Shown: positions 8,654 to 17,384 of the stretch, one piece after another
How the letters are laid out: each line of letters starts with the position of its first letter
Numbering within the stretch: the stretch's first letter is position 1
Assembly: GCF_017309585.1 (NCBI RefSeq)
Contig: NZ_CP071321.1
Coordinates: 1,922,001-1,986,000, forward strand
DNA length: 64,000 bases
Reading direction: 5' to 3'
From: Nitrogeniibacter aestuarii
GTDB lineage: Bacteria > Pseudomonadota > Gammaproteobacteria > Burkholderiales > Rhodocyclaceae
The notes under the pieces: model-generated
Database searches by the model: none
What the model was told of the DNA's origin: nothing
The model's input: the letters and a program-made list of their open reading frames with translations, nothing else
Position numbers and translations under genes: made by a program

Positions 8654-9105
8654 GTGTGGTGACGGCCGCGCGCTTGCGCCCCATGTGCTCTGAAGATGTT
8701 TCCTGGGTGATGCTCCACGAGCCTCAGCTGTATCCCTATCCCTGGTCGGCGGGCAATTTCTCCGATTCCCTGTCAGCGGGCTATCTGTGCCGAATCCTGG
8801 AAGTGGACGGTCAGGCGGCCGGGTACGCGGTCATGATGCTGATTCTCGACGAAGCCCATCTGCTCAATATCAGTGTCGTTGCCGAGCATCACGGGAAGGG
8901 CTTTGGACATCTGCTGTTGCAGCGCATGTGCGACGAAGCGCATCTAGCGGGCGCGTGCCAATGTTTCCTCGAGGTGCGGCCGAGCAACACGCCGGCAATG
9001 TCGCTCTACGAACGCTTCGGATTTACGCCGATCGGCCGGCGTCGTGGCTACTATCCGGCGCCTGAAGGGCGCGAGGATGCAGTGGTGATGAGGCTGGCAC
9101 TATGA
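8650..9105 (+). CDS. rimI: Ribosomal protein bS18 alanine N-acetyltransferase RimI
   Basis: A 151-residue GNAT acetyltransferase. It should acetylate the N-terminal alanine of ribosomal protein S18. The acetyl-CoA-binding region shows HHGKGFGHLLLQ (a Q/RxxGxG/A-type loop), with LNISVVAEHH before it and SLYERFGFTPIGRRRGYY at the end, matching RimI. The GTG start overlaps tsaB by four bases, and the ATGA at its end overlaps the next gene, so three genes are translationally coupled. Confidence 0.93.
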   Translation: MSVVTAARLRPMCSEDVSWVMLHEPQLYPYPWSAGNFSDSLSAGYLCRILEVDGQAAGYAVMMLILDEAHLLNISVVAEHHGKGFGHLLLQRMCDEAHLAGACQCFLEVRPSNTPAMSLYERFGFTPIGRRRGYYPAPEGREDAVVMRLAL

Positions 9106-9944
9106 ATGCGCGTCGTGACAGCATCCTGAGGGAAATGGGGCTTGGGCCGATCTGGCGGCTGCGGGGTGCGCCCGGCGACGAGGCCGATGCGTTCGACCCG
9201 GCCAATGAGCAGGCGCCGCCCGATACTTCGGTCGAAGAGGCGCCTGCGGTCGTAGCGCCGGTCGTGGATGCTCAGGTTCGCCCGCGGGAGCAACCTTTGC
9301 GTGCCGAGTCGCCTGCGCCTGCGCCGCAACCGGCACGTGAACGCTCGCCTGCCGTCAATGCGGATGCTGTTGGCGGCATGGGCTGGGATGAGCTCACCCA
9401 GGAAATCCTCGCCTGCAAAGCGTGTCGCCTGTGTGAGCAGCGCCGTCAGGCCGTACCCGGTGTGGGTGACCGGCAGGCTGACTGGCTGTTCGTGGGTGAG
9501 GGCCCTGGCGCGGAAGAGGACGCCAGAGGCGAGCCGTTTGTCGGTAAAGCCGGGCAATTGCTCGACGCCATGATGTCGGCCATCGGCATCAAGCGTGGCG
9601 ACAACGTCTATATCGCCAATACGGTCAAGTGCCGCCCCCCGGCCAACCGCACGCCCGAGGTTGAAGAACTCGCTGCGTGCTTCCCCTATCTGGCGCGCCA
9701 GATCGCGTTGATCCGTCCTCGACTGATCGTCGCCCTTGGCCGGCCGGCGGCACAAAGTCTGTTAAATACCGACATCCGGATTGCGTCTGCGCGGGGCAAG
9801 TGTTTTGATTACGACGGCATTCCGGTGGTGGTGACCTATCACCCGGCATATTTGTTGAGAAATCCCATGGACAAGGCCAAAGCCTGGGAAGACCTTTGTT
9901 TCGCGCGCCGCGAGATGGCGCGCCTGGCTGGTGGAGAGAATTGA
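9102..9944 (+). CDS. Uracil-DNA glycosylase, type 4 (Fe-S) family
   Basis: A 280-residue base-excision repair enzyme removing uracil from DNA. The catalytic core starts near residue 90. GEGPGAEEDARGEPFVGKAG matches the type 4 motif, and VVTYHPAYLLRNP matches the second motif. Cysteines in ACKACRLC, VKCRPP and GKCFDY are placed to bind the [4Fe-4S] cluster. Residues 25-85 are a low-complexity Pro/Ala/Glu-rich extension between a short N-terminal helix and the core, unlike minimal family members of about 200 residues. Such fused N-termini occur in beta- and gammaproteobacterial versions. Confidence 0.92.
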   Translation: MNARRDSILREMGLGPIWRLRGAPGDEADAFDPANEQAPPDTSVEEAPAVVAPVVDAQVRPREQPLRAESPAPAPQPARERSPAVNADAVGGMGWDELTQEILACKACRLCEQRRQAVPGVGDRQADWLFVGEGPGAEEDARGEPFVGKAGQLLDAMMSAIGIKRGDNVYIANTVKCRPPANRTPEVEELAACFPYLARQIALIRPRLIVALGRPAAQSLLNTDIRIASARGKCFDYDGIPVVVTYHPAYLLRNPMDKAKAWEDLCFARREMARLAGGEN

Positions 9945-10537
9945 TGAAGACCGTGCGTCTGTTTGCGCTCATGCTGGTGGCAGCGGTGCTGTCGGGTTGT
10001 GGATACAACACCATTCAGGTCAACGACGAGAAGGTGACGGCCGCCTGGGCCGAGGTCCTCAATCAGTACAAGCGTCGCGCCGATCTGGTGCCGAATCTGG
10101 TCAATGTGGTCCGCGGTTATGCCGATCATGAGCGCGAAGTGCTCACCCAGGTGACTGAGGCGCGTTCCCGGGTGGCTGGCATTCAGGTCACGCCGGAACT
10201 CATCAACGACGAAGCGGCCATGGCGAAGTTCCAGCAGGCCCAGGCGAATCTCTCCGGTGCGCTGTCGCGCCTTCTGGTCACCGTCGAGCGGTATCCCGAT
10301 CTCAAGGCAGACCAGAATTTCCGCGATCTTCAGGCCCAGCTCGAGGGTACCGAGAACCGTATCGCCGTGGCCCGCAATCGCTTCATCCAGTCGGTGCAGG
10401 AATACAACGTTTCGGTGCGCACCTTCCCGAACAACCTCACGGCCATGATCTTCGGCTATGAGCGCAAGGCCAGCTTCACGGTTGAAGACGAAGCGACCAT
10501 CAGCCAGCCGCCGACCGTCGACTTCAAGAAGCAGTAA
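9944..10537 (+). CDS. LemA family lipoprotein
   Basis: A 197-residue LemA protein. A lipobox-like AVLSGCG near residue 20 suggests lipid attachment after a signal peptide. The core has AAWAEVLNQYKRRADLVPNL, the family signature, then VTEARSRV and a long coiled region ending QEYNVSVRTFPNNLTAMIFGY. LemA proteins form helical bundles with unclear envelope functions and often travel with TPM-domain genes, as here. The start overlaps the uracil-DNA glycosylase stop (TGATG) and follows GGAGAG. Confidence 0.92.
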   Translation: MKTVRLFALMLVAAVLSGCGYNTIQVNDEKVTAAWAEVLNQYKRRADLVPNLVNVVRGYADHEREVLTQVTEARSRVAGIQVTPELINDEAAMAKFQQAQANLSGALSRLLVTVERYPDLKADQNFRDLQAQLEGTENRIAVARNRFIQSVQEYNVSVRTFPNNLTAMIFGYERKASFTVEDEATISQPPTVDFKKQ

Positions 10538-10543
10538 GGTCCG

Positions 10544-11431
10544 ATGCGTTTGAACCTGCGCAGGCTGAGCCTGCGCGCGCTGCTTGGCCTGTGGCTCGTG
10601 ATGTTTGCGGGGCTTGCGCTGGCGCAGGGCCTGCAGCCCATCCCGGCGCTGAAAGCGCGTGTCACCGACCTGACGGGCGTGCTCGACGCAGGCGCGCGCT
10701 CTATGATCGAGTTGAAGCTCAAGAATTTCGAAGCCGACACCGGGAGCCAGATTGCCGTGTTGCTGGTGCAGAGCACCAAACCGGAAGCGATCGAGCAGTT
10801 CAGTATCCGGGTCGTGGACCAGTGGAAGCTCGGGCGACAAGGTGTCGACGACGGTGTGCTGCTGCTGGTCGCGCTGCAGGACCGCAAGTTGCGTATCGAG
10901 GTAGGGCGGGGTCTGGAGGGCGCCATCACCGATGCCCAGGCAAATCGCATCATCGACGACACCATTTCTCCATTCTTTCGACAGGGGCGCTTTGCGGACG
11001 GGATCAATGCCGGTGTAGACGCATTGATCGGGCTTGCTCGCGGTGAGCCCCTGCCGCCACCCAAGCTCGGCGCCAGAGGCTCGAACGACGCGGACTTTGG
11101 TCAGCTCTTGATGATGACCATGATTCTGGCGATGTTCCTCGGGCCGATCCTGCGTTCCATGTTCGGCCGCATGGGCGGCAGTGGCGTCGCTGCCCTCGCC
11201 GGTGGTGGCTACTGGTTCATGGCCACGACTGCACTGGGCATGGCTGGCGTGGGTGCAGTGGTCGCCGCGCTGGCAGTACTGATGCTGGGCGGGCGGGGCG
11301 GCGGTGGGCCATGGATCACCGGTTCCGGTCACGGTGGTGGCTTCGGTGGCAGCGGTGGCTGGTCCGGGGGCGGTGGCTTTTCCGGTGGCGGCGGTGGATT
11401 CAGCGGCGGTGGCGCCTCGGGAGGTTGGTGA
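10544..11431 (+). CDS. TPM-domain (YgcG-like) protein
   Basis: A 295-residue protein with a signal peptide (about 1-28), a TPM domain starting at PIPALKARVTDLTGVLDAGARS and continuing through VLLVQSTKPE, GVDDGVLLLVALQDRKLRIEVGRGLEGAITD, and one or two membrane segments near 180-250. The tail is almost pure Gly, Ser and Phe and ends GGGASGGW, typical of the family. TPM proteins have been reported to have phosphatase activity and to help photosystem II repair in plants; bacterial roles are uncertain. It follows lemA by six bases and overlaps the next TPM gene. Confidence 0.92.
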   Translation: MRLNLRRLSLRALLGLWLVMFAGLALAQGLQPIPALKARVTDLTGVLDAGARSMIELKLKNFEADTGSQIAVLLVQSTKPEAIEQFSIRVVDQWKLGRQGVDDGVLLLVALQDRKLRIEVGRGLEGAITDAQANRIIDDTISPFFRQGRFADGINAGVDALIGLARGEPLPPPKLGARGSNDADFGQLLMMTMILAMFLGPILRSMFGRMGGSGVAALAGGGYWFMATTALGMAGVGAVVAALAVLMLGGRGGGGPWITGSGHGGGFGGSGGWSGGGGFSGGGGGFSGGGASGGW

Positions 11432-11928
11432 TGTCATTGACGCGTTTTCTTCGCCATCTGTCCTTGCCAGGCTGGATCGTTCGCAAACACTTTCCTGAAG
11501 ACTTGCTGACCCGGATCGAACGCTCGATTCGTGCCTCGGAGAGTGACCATCGGGGCGAGATCGGTATCGCCATCGAAGGCGGGCTGGAGCTGGCGGACCT
11601 GTGGCGGGGCGTGACGCCGCGTCAGCGTGCCTTGGCGGCCTTTGCCTCACTGGGCATCTGGGATACCGAAGAAAACACGGGTGTGCTCATCTACATCCAG
11701 TTTGCCGATCATGCCGTCGAGATCGTCGCGGACCGCGGGATCAATCGTCATGTCTCTCAGGCGCAGTGGGACGAGATTTGCCGTGCGCTTGAAACGCACT
11801 TCAAGCGAGGCGACTTTGCCGCCGGTTGCGAGGTTGCGGTCAGGGCGATTGGCGAACTCATCGAAGCGCATTTCCCCAAGGGGGAGAACAACCCCGACGA
11901 GTTACCGAACCGTCCGGTCATCCTCTGA
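11431..11928 (+). CDS. TPM-domain protein, membrane-free form
   Basis: A 165-residue second TPM protein. It lacks a signal peptide and membrane helix. The domain runs from HFPEDLLTRIERSIRASE through GIWDTEENTGVLIYIQFADH and VEIVADRGINRHVSQAQWDEIC. Together with lemA and the secreted TPM gene it makes the three-gene LemA-TPM-TPM set that recurs in proteobacteria. Its ATG overlaps the previous stop by one base (TGATG). The end faces lplT with only 12 bases between stop codons. Confidence 0.9.
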   Translation: MSLTRFLRHLSLPGWIVRKHFPEDLLTRIERSIRASESDHRGEIGIAIEGGLELADLWRGVTPRQRALAAFASLGIWDTEENTGVLIYIQFADHAVEIVADRGINRHVSQAQWDEICRALETHFKRGDFAAGCEVAVRAIGELIEAHFPKGENNPDELPNRPVIL

Positions 11929-11940
11929 CCGGGTCCGGTT

Positions 11941-13323
11941 TCAGTGTTTGGAGTCGTCGAGTAGCGCCACGCTGTCGAACTCGCGCTGGTTGGCGAAGTG
12001 CTTGCGCTGGATGATGAACATCGATACGGCCATGAACAGCCCGAAAGCGATGATGACCGCGCTGATCGATACGTCGAGCCAGATGAGCAGTGCGTAGAGC
12101 AGGATCATCACCAGAATCGACAGGTTCTCGTTGAAGTTCTGCACGGCGATCGAGTGACCTGCACCCATGAGAATGTGTCCTCGGTGCTGCAGCAGGGCAT
12201 TCATGGGCACCACGAAGAAGCCGGCCATGGCACCGACCGCCACCAGCAGAAGCATCACGGCGATCATGCGCAGATCGATGGCCATGGCGTGTCCCATCAG
12301 CTCGAAGTTCGTCAGCGGTATCTGCGGCACGTAGGGCACTGCGACCATCAGGAACATCGCGAAACCCATGGCGATGCCCAGTGGAATCACGCTTGGAGAA
12401 CGTCTCAGCGTAATCTTGCGCGCCGCCATGACCGCACCGACCGAGATGCCGATCGCCACCACACCTTGAAGCAAGGAAGCCTTTGACAACTCGATGCCCA
12501 GTGAGTCGTCCGCCCATTTGAGCACGATGAACTGCAAGGTTGCGCCGGCGCCCCAGAAAAGAGTCGTGACGGCGAGGGAAATCTGACCAAGCTTGTCACG
12601 CCACAGCAGCTTCAGGCAGTGATTGAAGTCATGGAGCAGGTAGAGCGGATTGTTCTTGAGCGGCTTGTGATCGACGCCCGTGTCGGGGACGAACAGGTTG
12701 AAGATCGCCGCCAGCAGATAGATGAAGCCGACAACCAGCAAGGCCATTTCGAAGGACGTATCCATGAACGGAATGTTCAGAGACAGCAACTTGTCCGATA
12801 CGCCCGGGAAGATCAGTGCGCCTCCGATGCCGGTCCCGAGGATGATGGCGCCGATGGTCAGGCCCTCGATCCAGCCGTTGGCGACCACCAGCAGGCGGTG
12901 GGGCAGGTACTCGGTGAGAATGCCGTACTTGGCCGGTGAGTAGGCCGCAGCACCCAGGCCCACGATGGCGTAGGCGAACAGGGGATGCATGCCGAACAGC
13001 ATGGTCATGCAGCCGCCGATCTTGATGGTGTTGCTGATGAGCATCACCCGCCATTTGGGCATCGAATCGGCGTACGCGCCAACGAATGCCGCCAGGGCCA
13101 CATAGGAGATGGTGAAGAAGAACTTCAGCATCGGCTCGTATTGCGGCGGCGCCTGCATATCCTTGAGCAAGGCGATCGAGACGATCAGCAGAGCGTTGTC
13201 GGCCAGCGCGGAGAAGAACTGCGCTGCCATGATGATGTAGAAACCGAGCGGCATCGTGCGGGCCGGAAGCTTTTGTGGCGAGCCCGGTTTATACCACGAA
13301 GACAGTATTGATTCTTGCGACAT
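11941..13323 (-). CDS. lplT: Lysophospholipid transporter LplT, MFS family
   Basis: A 460-residue transporter with about twelve helices. LplT flips lysophospholipids across the inner membrane so they can be reacylated by Aas. Family marks are FFSALADNALLIVSIALL in helix 1, GLGAAAYSPAKYGILTEYLP and ANGWIEGLTIGAIILG. No acyltransferase domain or aas gene is attached in the window. The last 20 residues are polar. It is divergent from the LysR gene at 13407 across 83 bases, which makes that regulator a candidate for its control. Confidence 0.9.
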   Translation of the reverse strand: MSQESILSSWYKPGSPQKLPARTMPLGFYIIMAAQFFSALADNALLIVSIALLKDMQAPPQYEPMLKFFFTISYVALAAFVGAYADSMPKWRVMLISNTIKIGGCMTMLFGMHPLFAYAIVGLGAAAYSPAKYGILTEYLPHRLLVVANGWIEGLTIGAIILGTGIGGALIFPGVSDKLLSLNIPFMDTSFEMALLVVGFIYLLAAIFNLFVPDTGVDHKPLKNNPLYLLHDFNHCLKLLWRDKLGQISLAVTTLFWGAGATLQFIVLKWADDSLGIELSKASLLQGVVAIGISVGAVMAARKITLRRSPSVIPLGIAMGFAMFLMVAVPYVPQIPLTNFELMGHAMAIDLRMIAVMLLLVAVGAMAGFFVVPMNALLQHRGHILMGAGHSIAVQNFNENLSILVMILLYALLIWLDVSISAVIIAFGLFMAVSMFIIQRKHFANQREFDSVALLDDSKH

Positions 13324-13406
13324 GATTCCGCCTGCGAATCAATTGGTGCGAACGGACGGTCATTTGTGTTCAAATCACCCTACATAAACTAGATTTATCA
13401 GACCCC

Positions 13407-14315
13407 ATGGCAGATCGACGTTTGCAGGTGTTCTCCGCCGTCGTCAAACACGGCTCATTCACACGGGCGGCCGAGCGCCTGTTCATGACCCAGCCTGCGG
13501 TCACCTTTCAGATCAAGCAGCTCGAAGAGCACTTCAACACGCGCTTGCTCGAGCGCGGACACGGTCACGCCAAGCCGACACCGGCGGGGCAGATCGTGGC
13601 TGACTACGCGGAAAGGATTCTTGAACTCAATGCCGAGCTCGAATCGCGTGTGGCCGAACTCACGGACGAGTTGGCAGGCACGCTCAACATCGGTACGAGC
13701 ACGACGATTGCCGCCTACTGGTTGCCACATATTCTGGAGGGCTTCAAGCGCACCTATCCGCGCGTGATTCCCCGTGTCTCGGTCGGTAACTCGCAGCTGA
13801 TCGTCGACCGGGTGGCCTCGCGGGAGCTGGATCTGGGGCTCATCGAAATCGTCAGCGACGAGCCCTCGCTGGAGCGCCATGCGGCTGCGGACGACGAGTT
13901 GCTGGTGATCTGTCAGCCCGGCTGCAAGCTCACCGCGCACGCCTCCCTGAGTGCGGAAAAACTCAAGGATTTCGCGTTCATCACGCGCGAGCCGGGCAAT
14001 GCCATCCGCGATCTGGCCGAGCAGTACTTCGAAGCGGCGGGCATTCCGATGGACGACGTGAACATCGCGGCCGAGCTGGGGAGCCTCGCCGCCGTCAAGC
14101 AGCTGGTGAGCGAAGGCTTTGGCTATGCAATTGCCTCGTATTCAGCGATCCAGCGCGACATCAACGAAGGGCGGCTGGCCTCGGTGCCCTTGTCTCCGCG
14201 CCTGTACACGCCGCTCGAGGTCATTCTGCCGAAGGACAAGTTCCGTTCGCGCCTGATCACCACCTTCGCTGAGTTCGCCACCGAGGTGATCCAGAACCGC
14301 GCAAAGCGCGACTGA
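13407..14315 (+). CDS. LysR-type transcriptional regulator
   Basis: A 302-residue LysR regulator. The winged helix-turn-helix occupies residues 1-60, with GSFTRAAERLFMTQPAVTFQIKQLE as the recognition helix region. The effector domain begins near GTLNIGTSTTIAAYWLP and is of the CysB/CbbR-like kind. Target genes are unknown. The divergent lplT gene is the natural candidate by position; radA starts four bases downstream and is probably cotranscribed. Confidence 0.92.
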   Translation: MADRRLQVFSAVVKHGSFTRAAERLFMTQPAVTFQIKQLEEHFNTRLLERGHGHAKPTPAGQIVADYAERILELNAELESRVAELTDELAGTLNIGTSTTIAAYWLPHILEGFKRTYPRVIPRVSVGNSQLIVDRVASRELDLGLIEIVSDEPSLERHAAADDELLVICQPGCKLTAHASLSAEKLKDFAFITREPGNAIRDLAEQYFEAAGIPMDDVNIAAELGSLAAVKQLVSEGFGYAIASYSAIQRDINEGRLASVPLSPRLYTPLEVILPKDKFRSRLITTFAEFATEVIQNRAKRD

Positions 14316-14319
14316 GTCC

Positions 14320-15696
14320 ATGGCAACAAAGGCAAAACAGAAAAGCACATACGCCTGTACCGAATGCGGCGGAAACACACCGCGCTGGCAAGGCCAGTGC
14401 CCGCATTGCGGGCAGTGGAACACCATCGTCGAAACCGCGCCCGAGGTCTCCAGTGGCCCGGCCCGTTTCGCCGCCCTGGCGGGTGCCACGGCCGGCTTGC
14501 AGGATCTGGCCGAAATCGCCCCCAGGGAAACCCCGCGGATCTCCACCGGAATCAGTGAATTCGATCGGGTGCTCGGCGGTGGCCTGGTCGCCGGCGGCGT
14601 CGTGCTGATCGGGGGTGATCCGGGCATCGGCAAATCGACCCTGCTATTGCAGGCGCTCTCGGGGCTCGCCTCGACGCAATCGGTTGCTTACGTGACCGGT
14701 GAGGAGTCGGCTGATCAGGTGGCGTTGCGCGCCCAGCGCCTGCAACTGCCCACCAAGGGGCTGCAACTGCTGCCTGAAATCGGCCTTGAGACCATCCTCA
14801 ATACGCTCTCCAAGGCCAAGCCGAAGATCGTGGTCATCGACTCGATCCAGACCTTGTATTCGGATGCCTACACTTCGGCGCCCGGTTCAGTCACCCAGGT
14901 ACGCGAGTGTGCCGCGCAGCTGACGCGTTACGCGAAGCAGACCGGCACCACGCTCATCATCGTCGGCCATGTCACCAAGGACGGTGCGCTGGCCGGTCCG
15001 CGGGTGCTTGAGCACATGGTCGATACGGTGCTGTATTTCGAAGGCGACACCCATTCGAACTTCCGCCTGATCCGCGCCTTCAAGAACCGCTTCGGTGCGG
15101 TGAACGAGCTCGGTGTATTTGCCATGACCGACCGCGGCCTGCGCGAGGTTTCGAATCCGTCAGCGATTTTCCTCTCGCAACACAGTCAGCAGGTGGCCGG
15201 CGCCTGCGTGCTGGTGACGCAAGAGGGCACACGCCCCTTGCTGGTCGAGGTACAGGCGCTGGTGGACAGCTCCCATGCTCCCAGTCCGCGCCGCCTGAGT
15301 GTGGGGCTGGAACAGAACCGTCTTGCCATGTTGCTGGCGGTCGCCCATCGTCACGCCGGCATCCAGTGCGCCGATCAGGATGTCTTCGTGAACGCCGTTG
15401 GCGGTGTCAAGATCACCGAGCCCGCCGCCGATCTGGCGGTGCTGCTGGCGATTGTGTCTTCACTCAAGAACCGCGCCTTGCCGCGCCAGCTGGCCGTCTT
15501 TGGCGAGGTCGGTCTGGCCGGAGAAATTCGCCCTGCGCCGCGCGGTCAGGAGCGCCTCAAGGAAGCCGCCAAGCTGGGCTTTACCCACGCGGTCATCCCG
15601 AAAGCCAATGCGCCCAAGGGCGGGGTTAAGGGCATTCATGTGGTGGCGGTCGACCGGGTGGAAGAGGCGATCTCGGCCGTGTCATCGCTTGAGTGA
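14320..15696 (+). CDS. radA: DNA repair protein RadA
   Basis: A 458-residue RecA-like helicase that extends recombination intermediates. Order of parts: a C4 zinc finger (Cys13, 16, 27, 30), a RecA-type ATPase with Walker A GGDPGIGKST at 98-107, the RadA-specific KNRFG motif in RAFKNRFGAVNELG, and a C-terminal Lon-protease-like domain around PAADLAVLLAIVSSL. All key residues are present and the length is standard. It directly follows the LysR gene. Confidence 0.97.
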   Translation: MATKAKQKSTYACTECGGNTPRWQGQCPHCGQWNTIVETAPEVSSGPARFAALAGATAGLQDLAEIAPRETPRISTGISEFDRVLGGGLVAGGVVLIGGDPGIGKSTLLLQALSGLASTQSVAYVTGEESADQVALRAQRLQLPTKGLQLLPEIGLETILNTLSKAKPKIVVIDSIQTLYSDAYTSAPGSVTQVRECAAQLTRYAKQTGTTLIIVGHVTKDGALAGPRVLEHMVDTVLYFEGDTHSNFRLIRAFKNRFGAVNELGVFAMTDRGLREVSNPSAIFLSQHSQQVAGACVLVTQEGTRPLLVEVQALVDSSHAPSPRRLSVGLEQNRLAMLLAVAHRHAGIQCADQDVFVNAVGGVKITEPAADLAVLLAIVSSLKNRALPRQLAVFGEVGLAGEIRPAPRGQERLKEAAKLGFTHAVIPKANAPKGGVKGIHVVAVDRVEEAISAVSSLE

Positions 15697-15727
15697 ACGC
15701 CGAGCCCGGGTCAGAGGAGATGCCCCC

Positions 15728-16174
15728 ATGAAAAGTCGTCGTGCTGGTTGGACCGTACTGCTCTTTCTGGTCTGGATTTTCCCTGTCTGGGCTGAGGACT
15801 TCGGCGCGCCCAGGCTCGTTAACCCTGATGAACAGGCCTGGTTTTCACCGCCGGGACTGACCGGCGTCCAAGGCGCGTGGATGCTCAGTGACGGCAAGTC
15901 CGCCACCTCGTACGCACTGCGTGTTCGGCTTGAGCCGGGCGCCCGCATTCCGCCGCATACCCATCCGGATACCCGCTACTCCACGGTGCTTTCCGGTACG
16001 CTCTACGTGGGCTTTGGCGAGCAGTTTGACGAATCCAGACTGGTGGCCATTCCGCAAGGCGCTGTGTATGAGGCGCCGGCAGGCGTACCGCATTTCCTGT
16101 TCGCCAAGGAGGGGCCGGTGGAATACCAGGAAGGGGGTGTCGGCCCCACCGGCACCACCCCGATCAAACACTGA
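15728..16174 (+). CDS. Exported cupin-domain protein
   Basis: A 148-residue protein with a signal peptide of about 22 residues (ending VWAED) and a single cupin barrel. The metal-binding motif is seen as IPPHTHPDTRYSTVLSGTLY, followed by the second motif with GAVYEAPAGVPHFLFA. The fold may bind a metal and small substrate; enzymatic function is unknown. The start follows AGAGGAGA. It sits 31 bases after radA and 12 bases before a monooxygenase-fold gene. Confidence 0.85.
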   Translation: MKSRRAGWTVLLFLVWIFPVWAEDFGAPRLVNPDEQAWFSPPGLTGVQGAWMLSDGKSATSYALRVRLEPGARIPPHTHPDTRYSTVLSGTLYVGFGEQFDESRLVAIPQGAVYEAPAGVPHFLFAKEGPVEYQEGGVGPTGTTPIKH

Positions 16175-16186
16175 CCGGAGGCCCGC

Positions 16187-16492
16187 ATGATCGTGACTGT
16201 CTTTCGTTCCCGCCTCAAACCCGAGGCAATGACGGCGTACATGCCCATGGCCGCGCGCATGAGCGAGCTGGCCCGGGGGATGCCGGGGTACGTCTCGCAC
16301 AAGGTGTTTACGTCGGAGGATGGCGAGCGGGTCACCATCGTCGAATTCGAGTCGGAGGCGACCCACCGTGCCTGGGCGACGCATCCGGAGCATATCAATG
16401 CGCAGCGCAAGGGGCGGGCGGACTTCTACGAGGCCTACTCCCTTCAGGTCTGTGAGGTGAAGCGTCAGACGGTTTTTCCCTCGGATGCCTGA
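16187..16492 (+). CDS. Antibiotic biosynthesis monooxygenase (ABM) domain protein
   Basis: A 101-residue protein of the dimeric alpha-beta barrel ABM family. It begins IVTVFRSRLKPEAM and has MPGYVSHKVFTSEDGERVTIVEFES, the usual pattern. Members include quinol and haem-degrading monooxygenases as well as many uncharacterised proteins. No haem-binding motif is certain. Its end overlaps the next gene by eight bases, suggesting coupled translation with the following membrane protein. Confidence 0.82.
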   Translation: MIVTVFRSRLKPEAMTAYMPMAARMSELARGMPGYVSHKVFTSEDGERVTIVEFESEATHRAWATHPEHINAQRKGRADFYEAYSLQVCEVKRQTVFPSDA

Positions 16493-17270
16493 GGCGGGTC
16501 GTGTGACGCGCCGCGACCGGATTGCGCGGGCGCGGCGCCGGTTGCTGGAAGAAACGTCACCGCGCCTGCACATGGCGCTGATCGTGGCGATGACCGCCAT
16601 CATCGGTTGGGTGGCTTCCTTCGTGCTGTTGCGTCTCGGGCTCGACAGCATGGCCGTACGCTACCCGCTGGCCACCGGCGTGGCCTACATCGGCTTTCTG
16701 GGCTTGATCTGGTTGTGGCTGCGGTCCAATGCGGGTGACTACGCGGATGTGGTCGATCTGTCGTCTGATCTGCTGATGCAGGTGCCTGACGCCGGGCCCT
16801 CTGGTGGTCTCTTTTCTCAGCCGGTGAGTGGCGGGGGTGGGCAGTTCGCGGGGGGCGGTGCGTCGGGCGGCTGGGACAGCGCAATTGCGGACGATACGAC
16901 GGCCCTGGATGGCGTCGACGGCGACAGTCTGGGCGAGGCGCTCGGTTCCGTGAGCGATGCCGATGAGATGACCATTCCGCTGGTGGTGATCTTCCTGTTG
17001 ATCGGACTCGCGTTTGCGTCGTTCTATGTGATCTATGTGGCGCCTTTGCTGCTTGCGGAGGTGATGGTCGATGGCGCCATTGCGTACGCCTTCTTTCGCC
17101 ACATGCGAGGGCTCGACCCGCACCACTGGCTCAGCAGTGCCATGCGCCGCTCAGTCGTGCCGTTCGCGCTGACGGCGGCCTTCCTGTCCGTGACGGGTCT
17201 GGCGATGGCGCACTATGCGCCCGACGCGCATTCCATTGGCGGGGTCGTCAAGCACGCGTCCTCGCCTTGA
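16485..17270 (+). CDS. Membrane protein with internal glycine-rich GGASGGW segment
   Basis: A 261-residue protein with membrane helices at about 28-50, 58-80, 165-190 and 225-245. Between the second and third helices lies a flexible acidic loop that contains SGGGGQFAGGGASGGW (residues 115-130), nearly the same as the tail of the TPM protein encoded 5 kb upstream. No catalytic motif is recognised. It overlaps the ABM gene. The function is unknown. The coding frame is supported by its codon pattern and by the helices. Confidence 0.7.
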   Translation: MPEAGRVTRRDRIARARRRLLEETSPRLHMALIVAMTAIIGWVASFVLLRLGLDSMAVRYPLATGVAYIGFLGLIWLWLRSNAGDYADVVDLSSDLLMQVPDAGPSGGLFSQPVSGGGGQFAGGGASGGWDSAIADDTTALDGVDGDSLGEALGSVSDADEMTIPLVVIFLLIGLAFASFYVIYVAPLLLAEVMVDGAIAYAFFRHMRGLDPHHWLSSAMRRSVVPFALTAAFLSVTGLAMAHYAPDAHSIGGVVKHASSP

Positions 17271-17327
17271 GCCCGGTCGCGTGGTGCCGCCTTTCGCCAG
17301 TTCATTCTTCCCGTCGTGTCGCTGCGC

Positions 17328-17355
17328 AAAAAAACGTGGGCACGCGGCCCACGTT
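17328..17355 (-). terminator. Rho-independent terminator of fpr
   Basis: Arms AACGTGGG and CCCACGTT enclose a seven-base loop. On the minus strand the hairpin is followed by a run of T (the A run starting at 17328), so it terminates fpr, which ends 30 bases before it. Confidence 0.85.
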
Positions 17356-17384
17356 GAGTTGCCCGTCGGGCGTGGCAGGAAAAC

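Noticed and set aside
9839..11650. Minus-strand open frame of 603 codons opposite UDG, LemA and TPM genes
   Set aside because: It is opposite three well-supported overlapping genes, is rich in His, Arg and Gln, and has no domain; it is a high-GC antisense shadow.
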